Positions 1 to 6,945 of a DNA stretch of 64,000 nt are shown in pieces. The notes beneath the pieces are model-generated. The model saw nothing but the letters and a program-made list of their open reading frames with translations, ran no database searches and had not been told where the DNA came from. A program made the position numbers and the translations under genes. Numbering within the stretch: the first letter of the stretch is position 1; each line of letters opens with the position of its first letter. The stretch comes from G963701675 sp963701675 (GTDB taxonomy: Bacteria > Planctomycetota > Planctomycetia > Gemmatales > Gemmataceae): positions 186,001 to 250,000 of the forward strand of contig OY969623.1 of the NCBI GenBank assembly GCA_963701675.1. The letters run 5' to 3'.

Positions 1-360
1 CGCCTGGCTGGGACTAGTACCTGAATCGACAAGGCGCAATGCCATCTGAACTGACGATTGATCGGGCCATGGCATTTCTAAACGGACGTTCCGAACACCA
101 CGCGTATGGTGTCGCCACTGCTCGATCAAGCAGTCAAGGACTATGCGGTAAAGCCATGCAAATGGCGAGTGCGCACCATGGGTTTCATACCGATGCCATT
201 TGTCTCGTGCTGCAAGGAAGGCGTCGCTTAGGATGGTCTCCGCGCTAATCCGAGTAGTAAGAGCGCCATCAATCCGGCGCTTGACCATAGCCAACAACCG
301 AGGACCATGCTCGTCAAGCAGCTTGGCAAGAGCATCCATTTCTGGGAAGTCCGTAGGCAT
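1..360 (-). CDS. ECF-type RNA polymerase sigma factor, partial (runs off left edge)
   Basis: The minus strand is open from the ATG at 360 to the window edge, giving 120 codons with no stop. The protein begins MPTDFPEMDALAKLLDEHGP and continues with a sigma-70 region 2 pattern: RLLAMVKRRIDGALTTRIS, then AETILSDAFLAARDKW, then PFAWLYRIVLDCLIEQWRRH-like residues (seen: FAWLYRIVLDCLIEQWRHHT). This matches the planctomycete group of extracytoplasmic-function sigma factors, which recruit core RNA polymerase to stress or surface-response promoters. Region 4 would lie outside the window. A TATAAT box sits 33 nt upstream of the ATG and an AAAGGA stretch just before it. No anti-sigma gene is visible. 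The family call is by pattern only. Confidence 0.8.
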   Translation of the reverse strand, partial: MPTDFPEMDALAKLLDEHGPRLLAMVKRRIDGALTTRISAETILSDAFLAARDKWHRYETHGAHSPFAWLYRIVLDCLIEQWRHHTRGVRNVRLEMPWPDQSSVQMALRLVDSGTSPSQA

Positions 361-392
361 CGTTCCTTTCTCGTGCAGCGTTGCAGATGCCA

Positions 393-398
393 ATTATA
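393..398 (-). promoter_or_regulatory. -10 element upstream of the ECF sigma gene
   Basis: A perfect TATAAT on the minus strand lies 33 nt before the sigma-factor ATG. No convincing -35 hexamer is seen at 16-18 nt spacing, so the promoter assignment is tentative. Confidence 0.4.
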
Positions 399-906
399 CG
401 CGGCTGTCTTTCGAAATCCCGTCCGCGCGTCCGGGACGCACTGGTTCTTTGAACATCACGGTGATCCGCCGCCCTTACACTCCACGTGGAGGCAGCGCAT
501 CGACCAACTATCGGTCAGTCGACCGACGCGACAATCCACTGACGGTCGCCTTCGGAATTGGCGAAAAAAATGGCACACTTATTGGCCATTCAGGTTCAAT
601 TTGAGTACAGTTTGGTTTGCGTTGATTTCCGACGCATCAAACGCCGTTAGAAAGAGTTGCAACACAAATCCAGCGTTTCCTAAGTGCCAGCGCGCGACCT
701 TCGAATCCTAGTTCCCGCGGCCTGTAGGTCGTTTCTCCCGCTGGTGTGCGTTTCGGCTCTACGTTTTGATGGGTTCGTTGATTTCGATGGCGGTTTTTGT
801 GCGCGTCGGCCCATTGACAGTCCCTTCGACCGACAAATCGAACTGAATCGCACAACTTTTGTCCGAACGACTGACTCCGTGCTAGATTGGCAGACGAACC
901 TATTTG
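399..906. other. Gene-poor stretch between two minus-strand genes
   Basis: About 500 bases with no reading frame that looks protein-like on either strand. Apart from the TATAAT box at its lower edge I see no repeat or strong hairpin here. Confidence 0.4.
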
Positions 907-1581
907 CTAACTTTGCGGTTCCGGCACGCTATCGCGGTCAAACGGTCTCACCACCCGGCGTCTCAGTGGCAAGACTTCCGTCGGAATCTTGCCAAGTCCA
1001 GACAGGCGCCGTACTTCGTTCACGCCCCGAAGGATTCTCAAAAACTGTCGTCGAATCGGTGCGTACGGCTCAAACGATAGCTGGTAAAACTCCAGCGCCA
1101 GGCAATCAGCCCGTCGGTGCACCGCCAATGACAGGAAATGCGCCTTAAGCTCCAAGTATTTCCCGCGCTCCACCTCGACATGGGAGTGATGCTTGGTATC
1201 CGCCTCTCCCGTCCGGGTCCTGCCCCCCGGTCGGTAGCTAATTGAATACCCGCAGTAGCGAAGCGGCACCCGCCGAATGTCCCGAATTCGATCTTGTTCA
1301 TCGGCAAAGAAGGCATGATCGCCCTTGGTTGCCATCACCACAAAAAAACGTTCGTGACGTAGGTATTGAAGGTTCGCCTGCCCCGCCCGCTTCCTTCGTG
1401 CGCGAGTCGATTCTGACACGGCAATGCCGTACTTTGAAATGAGCTTTTCGTCTACAGCCTGCGGATACTTGTGCTCAGGAATCGTGCCCGTGACGTAGAA
1501 CCAATAGCCGTGTCTGAGATAGCAGCACGCAATTTGCTGAATAAATCCCTCAATGCTTGTTGCCACAGCCCGATACTGCAT
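907..1581 (-). CDS. Conserved orphan protein downstream of the structured RNA
   Basis: A 224-residue protein starting MQYRAVATSIEGFIQQ, with YLRHGYWFYVTGTIPEHKY, RARRKRAGQANLQYLRHERF and a basic C-terminus ending RRRVVRPF. No enzymatic motif, signal peptide or membrane segment is visible. Many basic and aromatic residues suggest a nucleic-acid-binding role, but that is inference. I believe similar uncharacterised proteins occur in planctomycete genomes, without a function I can name. The start is supported by GAGG upstream. An in-frame stop lies two codons before the ATG, directly after a short protein-like frame (1588-1734). Transcription would follow from the structured RNA at about 1.8-2.85 kb on the same strand. 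Confidence 0.65.
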   Translation of the reverse strand: MQYRAVATSIEGFIQQIACCYLRHGYWFYVTGTIPEHKYPQAVDEKLISKYGIAVSESTRARRKRAGQANLQYLRHERFFVVMATKGDHAFFADEQDRIRDIRRVPLRYCGYSISYRPGGRTRTGEADTKHHSHVEVERGKYLELKAHFLSLAVHRRADCLALEFYQLSFEPYAPIRRQFLRILRGVNEVRRLSGLGKIPTEVLPLRRRVVRPFDRDSVPEPQS

Positions 1582-1587
1582 GAGCCT

Positions 1588-1734
1588 CTATAGAAAGGGG
1601 AGCTTGTTCATCGGCACAAGCCCCCGTAGAAAGCCGTTTTCCTCAGGAAGAACGCAAATGGCTCGGCACTCGCTGATCACGGCATCCTTGCCTTCCTCAC
1701 TTACGAGGATTGCAATTGGCGCGTGCCGACGCTG
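1588..1734 (-). CDS. Possible small ORF just upstream of the orphan protein; start unclear
   Basis: In the same frame as the 907-1581 gene and ending at a TAG two codons before its ATG, 48 codons read RRHAPIAILVSEEGKDAVIS, then ECRAICVLPEENGFLRGLVP, then MNKLPFL. The composition is protein-like and unlike the shadow frames nearby. No ATG, GTG or TTG exists before the middle of the frame and an in-frame TAA lies about 20 nt farther upstream. It may be a real small gene with a rare start, or the surviving C-terminal part of a gene cut by the adjacent RNA element. Confidence 0.35.
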   Translation of the reverse strand, partial: QRRHAPIAILVSEEGKDAVISECRAICVLPEENGFLRGLVPMNKLPFL

Positions 1735-1735
1735 A

Positions 1736-1771
1736 AGGGGCGGGGCGCTACATTCTTAATTGGCGCCCCGC
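1736..1771. terminator. GC-rich hairpin between structured RNA and downstream gene
   Basis: GGCGGGGCGC pairs with GCGCCCCGCC across a 14-nt AT-rich loop. There is no T tract, so termination is a guess. It lies at the 3' end of the group II-like RNA on the minus strand. Confidence 0.4.
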
Positions 1772-1799
1772 CAATCCATACAACCCATCACCAAAATAA

Positions 1800-2851
1800 A
1801 CCTCCGACGGCACTCGCCGTGTGTAAGCACACGACGAGGTACCGCCGTCGATCCGCCGCCACAGAAGAAAAGCTCTCCCGAGCAACTCTTGTGTAGCCGC
1901 TTGCGCCTTCCCAAGGACCGCCGGACGATTCCTTGACCGCCCGGTGGTACGTCACATCGGCAAGTACATACTGCCCGTCAGCCCTTTCGTTGTTGCGTGA
2001 GATTTCATGCCGCACCAGCAAGGCTCAAGACCCATACGTGGGGCCTTGAACCACTTGCCGAGAACGACAACGAACATCTCTTGCTCCGGCACCACCCGGA
2101 GCGCACAAACGAGTTACGACTGCCTTGCCGCAACATCGCCCGGTCTCCCGACCGGCTTCTACTTGGGCCACACGCCCCCACTACGGCGTTTGAATCACCT
2201 GGACGACCAATCCAGGCACCGGGGACCAACCCGGCTGCCGCAGTGGTTCCTGCGTTAGTCATCTTCTCCATCAGGTGGATCACGTCGCTAGCCGATCGCT
2301 CGGCGGGACCAAGAGTCGTATGTGCAAGTCTCCCGACTCGCCATAGTTTCCCGCGACTTTCGTCGCGGATTTCCGGGGACCGAACGTAGAAGCATCCCCG
2401 TACCCCTCGACTGGGTCTTTCGCGGTTTGGCACCGTCTTCCACCTAACTTACCGGCAAGCCCTTGCGGGCCTTTCATGGTTGAGCTATTCGCGGCTGCTC
2501 GACTTGCGAGCAGTCCCCGGACGGGTCAGGTCCGGTTCCGGCTGTTACCAGCTCGGAAGCTCCCCACGCCGGCCAGGTTGAACGCACCCAAGGGCGCGAA
2601 CCCCCTGCGAAGGATTAGTGACATCGAGATGTCACTTCACCTGCTTTGAAAGATGACGGCCTTGGTCAGAACTCCGACCAAGGTATGTCCGCATCGCCCC
2701 CGCTCCTCTGCGGGGACGTGTGCGCCATCGGATAGAATTGCCGGATTACTCAACCAGATTTTACGTCTGACATACCGAGCCAGCCGCCTGATTGGATTAC
2801 TCGACAAAGCCTCCGTCGAGCATGGCGAACGACTCTCGCCGTACCATGCTC
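1800..2851 (-). ncRNA. Group II intron-like RNA in permuted order (domain 5 before domain 1)
   Basis: Reading the minus strand 5' to 3': nt 2851-2818 form an exact 34-nt group II domain 5. It has a 9-bp lower stem starting GAGC with the catalytic AGC triad at nt 2-4, a 5-bp upper stem ACGGC/GTCGT, a GAGA (GNRA) tetraloop and a 2-nt bulge at nt 24-25. About 230 nt farther downstream is GTGCG (2587-2583), the group II 5' consensus. It is followed by domain-1-like sequence resembling chloroplast-like bacterial introns (for example TTAGGTGGAAGACGG at about 2446-2432 and TACGGGGATGCTTCTACG at about 2402-2385). A domain-3-like stretch (CCTTGGGA) lies near 1912. A long hairpin at about 1806-1852 could be a domain 4 stub. 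No second domain 5 is seen after it, and no reverse transcriptase lies in the window. Domain 6 could not be folded with confidence. Confidence 0.65.
2588..2760 (-). other. Segment between domain 5/6 and the 5' splice site; candidate RNA circle
   Basis: In a permuted intron this stretch would be excised as a circle. It is highly structured: CCCCGC/GCGGGG near 2700-2717, CCTTGGTC/GACCAAGG at about 2660-2683, and GTGACAT-CTCG-ATGTCAC at about 2617-2634. Its last seven useful bases before GTGCG (GCCCTTG) are complementary to CAAGGGC in the domain-1 region (2465-2459), a possible IBS1/EBS1 pair. The upstream boundary is approximate because the 3' splice site is not identified. Confidence 0.4.
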
Positions 2852-3136
2852 TACGGGCCGACCACATGACAGATGGTGAGTCCGTCCCCTTAGCTCGACT
2901 GGTGAGGCCGAGTTTACCGGGTGTGATCGCCTGCCGAAGTCCGTCTTGCTTGTCACCCCTTGGTCGATGAATTTGCATTGACTTCAGAGCAACGCGTTTG
3001 ACATACAACAGCCGTCAGTGGGCATCCGATTCCCGCTGACTGACCCTCTCAATACCGTACCTGTCAGAAATCACAATCCCCTTGAACAAGCCAACGACGA
3101 TTGCGCCGGTTTCAAATCCGTGCTATTCGCTCGGAA

Positions 3137-3748
3137 ATGACCGATGAACGCCTTGTGTTTTTGGATCTTGAGACCGCAGGACTTGAAACCTGGCGGCCAA
3201 TCATCCAAATTGCGGCGATTGCAACCACAAGTAGCTTGCGCGAATTGGAATCCTTTGAAACAAAGGTCCACTTTGACAAGCGGCTTGCCGCACCCAATGC
3301 ACTGCGCAAGAATCATTACGACGCCATGCTTTGGCAGCGTGAAGGTATTAGCGCCCGCGAGGCTGCGCAACGCTTCGCCGCATTCCTTAAACGTCATGCA
3401 ACCGTGGACATGATGTCCGGCCGAGGGCAACCCTATCAGGTTGCTCAGCTTGTCGCTCACAACGCATCATTTGATGGTGCTTTTGTTCAAGCGTGGTTTG
3501 AACGACTGGGGTTGTTCCTACCCGGCCACTTCCGTCTTTTCTGCACGATGCAGCGCGCCGCATGGCTATTTCACGAAGACAAAACACTTACGCCGCCTAC
3601 AAACTACAAACTTGGAACGCTGTGCGAATACTTCGGCGTTCAACTTCGAGATGACCAGGCGCATGACGCACTTGCGGATGTTCGCGCAACTGTCGAACTC
3701 TACCGCGCCATGACAGCTTGGTGTCAACGCCGGCGGGCTGCGGCTTAG
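3137..3748 (+). CDS. DnaQ-like 3'-5' exonuclease (DEDDh family)
   Basis: A protein of about 203 residues with the three exonuclease motifs in order: FLDLETAG (Exo I, D and E), HNASFD (Exo II, D) and HDALADV (Exo III, catalytic H and D). These residues bind two metal ions and remove nucleotides from 3' ends of DNA or RNA. It is a stand-alone RNase_T/DnaQ domain without a polymerase or helicase partner, common in mobile and defence DNA. I chose the internal ATG at 3137; an upstream ATG at 3101 is also open. It is divergent from the structured RNA. Its last 152 nt overlap the convergent gene at 3597-4724. Confidence 0.85.
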   Translation: MTDERLVFLDLETAGLETWRPIIQIAAIATTSSLRELESFETKVHFDKRLAAPNALRKNHYDAMLWQREGISAREAAQRFAAFLKRHATVDMMSGRGQPYQVAQLVAHNASFDGAFVQAWFERLGLFLPGHFRLFCTMQRAAWLFHEDKTLTPPTNYKLGTLCEYFGVQLRDDQAHDALADVRATVELYRAMTAWCQRRRAAA

Positions 3749-4724
3749 CCACTCTTCCCGCCATTTTTCGAGCATCCCAAGCCGAGAGTACCGCCTGAAC
3801 ACATCCGAGCGCGTCCCCTCCGCGATTGTTGCCATCGGCGCCGTGTTCAGGAAAAACGCTGCGTTTCACAAGTCTTCGGGCCGCGTCCTCGTCTCTTTGA
3901 GTAACAAAATCCCAGTGTTTCCCACGAATGAGCCAGATGAAAAGCCCCGGAGCATTTCGCGTTGCAACGGCCTTTGCGTGTTCGGCCGCCGCAAAGAGCG
4001 CCAATCTCTCGCTTTCGCTTTCGCCAACAAGGCCCCGGCCCACCGCCTGCTCGTAGAGCATTTGCATCCGCGTTCTGTCGCTTAGGTCTTCGGCGCAAAC
4101 ATTTCGCAGCGTCGGTTCTTTCTTTGTGTTCGTTGACGCTTTCCTGACACCAGGCGGTCCGCAAAAGGCGGGTTTCTGGTTCTTGTACTCCAAATGGAGT
4201 TTCTTGTTTGAATCAGGGAGTGACGATCTCGTTGTGGATGACCATTTAGGCGGTGGCGATTTACGAGTTTGTCCCCCACTCTCTTTCCAGGCAAGATTGA
4301 TTGCCACTGTCCCGCCGAACCGGTTCATCCGCCACTGGGCCGTTTGGTGAATCACTATCCAGCCCTCGCGCACCAACATTTTTCGCGCCGCCTTGATGTT
4401 TCGTGCGTGAAGCCCAAACAACCGGGCAAGCCACGATGACTTACAAGTCCCGGTTTGTGAGACTTCGTTTTTGCGAATATAAAGGCAACGGATGAGGGTT
4501 CCCAACACCACGGCAAACAACGCAGGGCGGGACTTTTTCGCAAGTAACCGAATTAGCTGGCGCGGGATGGGAATAAGGCGCTTGTGGTTCTGAATCTGAG
4601 ACAACATCTCGTCACCCAATGGCCCCACGGTCCTTCGCGCCTCGACTCTCGCCATACGGTCGAGGCGTAGACTCACCGTCTCCATCGTTTGATCTTTTGG
4701 AACCTGAATGCAGCGCGCGAACAC
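3597..4724 (-). CDS. Winged-helix-like DNA-binding protein of plasmid type
   Basis: A 375-residue basic protein. Residues about 50-130 (LIRLLAKKSRPALFAVVLGT ... SSWLARLFGLHARNIKAARK) resemble a winged helix-turn-helix domain of replication or regulatory proteins. A second conserved-looking block near residues 250-290 reads APGLFIWLIRGKHWDFVTQR. The middle is Ser/Pro/Lys-rich and probably disordered. It is the last gene of a minus-strand operon, 45 nt after the HExxH protein. Its C-terminal ~50 codons lie antisense to the exonuclease gene, so the true end may be earlier in relatives. A start at METVS (4685) is an alternative. Function is not known. Confidence 0.6.
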   Translation of the reverse strand: MFARCIQVPKDQTMETVSLRLDRMARVEARRTVGPLGDEMLSQIQNHKRLIPIPRQLIRLLAKKSRPALFAVVLGTLIRCLYIRKNEVSQTGTCKSSWLARLFGLHARNIKAARKMLVREGWIVIHQTAQWRMNRFGGTVAINLAWKESGGQTRKSPPPKWSSTTRSSLPDSNKKLHLEYKNQKPAFCGPPGVRKASTNTKKEPTLRNVCAEDLSDRTRMQMLYEQAVGRGLVGESESERLALFAAAEHAKAVATRNAPGLFIWLIRGKHWDFVTQRDEDAARRLVKRSVFPEHGADGNNRGGDALGCVQAVLSAWDARKMAGRVAKPQPAGVDTKLSWRGRVRQLREHPQVRHAPGHLEVERRSIRTAFQVCSL

Positions 4725-4769
4725 GACTAAAACGCACGCCGTACGGGTTGTTGGTCGTGTGCGCCAGTC

Positions 4770-6236
4770 TCAGGTAAGGCCAGCCCCGCCCACGGCGTAG
4801 CTCGCGAGGAAGCTTTTTAATACTTCCTCCCCCCGAATTTGAAAGGCTTCCAACCAGTCCTCGCTTTCCTTGCTTGCATACAAAAGCCGCTCGATCGCCA
4901 CATGCTCCCTGATGCTCCCAGCACAAATGGCTGGGCTGCTTTCCTTGACCTCGTCCCACGTCATCATGTCCAACGCACAAAGGCCCATATAAGGTCGTAT
5001 GTATTGTCGATTGAGCGCGCCCGTCACAATGTTTGGTGCACCGACGGTGGCAATCAAGGTCTGAAACTGCATCGGCAGTCCGCTGAGAAGCAAAGGAAAG
5101 ACTTTCCTCACCCGACCGATATTCTTGTATGTTCCCAGACTGTCCATCCAAATCGTCCTTGTAAAGATCGGCAACTCTGACTCTGGAAGCGACACGACCT
5201 TGCTCCTTAGTCTGTCTAGAAACGCTTCATCAACCTCTGCCACAAACTCGTTGTCAACCGAACAATGCCGGAGCAAAACCTCTCGATAGGCCTGCTCCCA
5301 GCCCTCAGCTTCGAAAGACTCGGGTCCTGGTATTTGGGGATGCTCAGACAGCCCGACAAACAGCTGCCAGAGACGATGGACCGGATTCCAATTGCTATCA
5401 AAAAGCAGAAGCTCTGTGTCGTCCTTCAGCTTTCCTTCGTGAGCAAACAACGGTGGATTAAGAGCAATGTCGCACAGCGCACAATAAAGCCAAAGACCCA
5501 AAACGTCGCTAGTCTTGCACGGCACCGTCAGAAATTCCCGATATGGGCCGCTCGCAGTGCTTCGGTGATGCGCAATGACGCTCTCAACCAGGCGCTCGGG
5601 ACCATCTGCACGTCTAATCAGTCCTACAAGCCACAGTGTGGAAAGCGCGTGCGCATGCGACTCCAGTATCTCATCGATTCGATATCGATCCGGAACGTAG
5701 TCCATTGAATGCCCGAACATCATCTTGCGCATGCCCAGCGAATTTTTGATAAAGTGCCACAAACCAACGCTTGCGTACGAGCTCTCTGCCGCTTTGTCGA
5801 GTACCGGAAACCGTGCCAATCCAAAAAGCCCTGCCCGGACGCGCAGCAACTCCACAAGCATAGCAAGAGCGAAGTCGCTCGGGTTTCGTGGACCGCCGTG
5901 GGCATCGTTTGCCTTAACTAAGGGCCGTGAATACCTTCCGCCTGCGTCACGCAGAACGACCAGAAAACCGTGCACCAACGCAGCGCGGCAGAAGCCGAAA
6001 AAAGTGACTAGAAATCCGTAACTCGTCGTTGCGAATTGATAAAAATGTGCGTACTCGTGCAGCGATCGAAGGAATTCACGCCAATTCTCCTCCGATGGCA
6101 CCTTTTGGTTGGGGACAACTCGTGCAAAATCAAAGTTGACTTCTGCGACCCTGCCATCGTAATCGTACCGATCGGTACCGTTGGGGGAGCAGAGTACGAG
6201 AGTCGACGTTCTCATCGGTTCGCCTCTTCTTCGCAC
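4770..6236 (-). CDS. Putative HExxH metalloprotein, unknown function
   Basis: A protein of about 488 residues (or 481 from the second ATG at 6215). Near residue 60 it has SLHEYAHFYQF, which fits the HExxH zinc-binding motif of zincin metallopeptidases. A later ESHAHALSTLW near residue 205 could supply a third ligand. No signal peptide is seen, so it would act in the cytoplasm; a hydrophobic stretch (YGFLVTFFGFCRAALVHGFL) follows the motif. The rest has no recognised domain. The start overlaps the end of the small gene at 6212-6550, so the two are probably translated together. The zincin assignment rests on the motif only. Confidence 0.6.
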   Translation of the reverse strand: MRRRGEPMRTSTLVLCSPNGTDRYDYDGRVAEVNFDFARVVPNQKVPSEENWREFLRSLHEYAHFYQFATTSYGFLVTFFGFCRAALVHGFLVVLRDAGGRYSRPLVKANDAHGGPRNPSDFALAMLVELLRVRAGLFGLARFPVLDKAAESSYASVGLWHFIKNSLGMRKMMFGHSMDYVPDRYRIDEILESHAHALSTLWLVGLIRRADGPERLVESVIAHHRSTASGPYREFLTVPCKTSDVLGLWLYCALCDIALNPPLFAHEGKLKDDTELLLFDSNWNPVHRLWQLFVGLSEHPQIPGPESFEAEGWEQAYREVLLRHCSVDNEFVAEVDEAFLDRLRSKVVSLPESELPIFTRTIWMDSLGTYKNIGRVRKVFPLLLSGLPMQFQTLIATVGAPNIVTGALNRQYIRPYMGLCALDMMTWDEVKESSPAICAGSIREHVAIERLLYASKESEDWLEAFQIRGEEVLKSFLASYAVGGAGLT

Positions 6237-6550
6237 AGCGTAGTGAACCCTCTACGAGCAACGTAGGCGGCTGTCACGCAGGCCAGTGTGACATGGACGT
6301 TGCCTGCCAGGGCAGCCGCTACCTTAATGGCAAGATCGAGCTCGGGCGCTGTCGCTAATTCCTTGTGCGGACACAGGCTTTCGCGGATCAACGGGAGTAG
6401 TTTACTGAGCATGGCCTTCGCCTTCTCCAGCAAGGCTTGAGGTGAATGGAGGCGCAGTTCCGTTGGGTCCGCGCACCGACCTATCTCCAACAATAGATCG
6501 GGCTCTTCACGTTCCAGCAGTTTTTCAAGCTCTTTCTGATACGTATCCAT
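6212..6550 (-). CDS. Small alpha-helical protein, first gene of the HExxH operon
   Basis: A 112-residue protein starting MDTYQKELEKLLEREEPDLL, chosen because GAGGG lies about 8 nt before this ATG (6550). It is acidic and helical, with a semi-hydrophobic C-terminal stretch LAIKVAAALAGNVHVTLACV that could pack against a partner or a membrane. It overlaps the downstream HExxH gene by 25 nt. Paired small-helical plus protease-like genes on mobile DNA are often effector modules, but no known family is recognised here. Confidence 0.6.
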   Translation of the reverse strand: MDTYQKELEKLLEREEPDLLLEIGRCADPTELRLHSPQALLEKAKAMLSKLLPLIRESLCPHKELATAPELDLAIKVAAALAGNVHVTLACVTAAYVARRGFTTLCEEEANR

Positions 6551-6945
6551 CGAAAAACCCTCGAAGTTCAAACAATGTCGGTGTGACTGGCAAGGACGCC
6601 TCATGCGAGAAGCGGACATCCGCTTCGCTGCCATTATTGTGGAAAACAGACACGCCAATGTCCTGACGCCACGCGATTCCCAACTACATCGTCATATTTA
6701 CACCCCCACAAACCAGTCCACGAGGCGGGCTGGTTTTGCATTATTTTGCGATTTAGCGATGAGGGATTGAAGGCGACTACACCTTTACCACTGTGGTCTC
6801 GTGCGTGAACCGGGGAGCCACCGGCCCAAGGCATTCGATCCGAAAAGCGATTTGATTTCACGCCGCGCCCCGATTATTCCCCCCAGGCTGGCTTCCTTGT
6901 GGCAACGCGTCGCATAGCTTCCTTTAACCTGGGCGGTCATAGACC
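6551..6945. other. Intergenic region between rep and the HExxH operon
   Basis: About 395 bases with no protein-like frame. It should hold the promoter of the minus-strand operon, but I cannot point to convincing -35/-10 boxes. Confidence 0.4.

Noticed and set aside
684..1148. 154-codon plus-strand frame
   Set aside because: No ribosome site; the overlapping minus-strand protein 907-1581 has better composition.
2005..2433. 142-codon minus-strand frame, and other frames of 65-123 codons at 1788-3008
   Set aside because: They lie inside the structured RNA region; their compositions are unlike real proteins and the hairpins explain the sequence better.
2818..2851. Ordinary transcription terminator hairpin
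   Set aside because: The 34-nt length, AGC triad, GNRA loop and 2-nt bulge match group II domain 5 point by point and no T tract follows.
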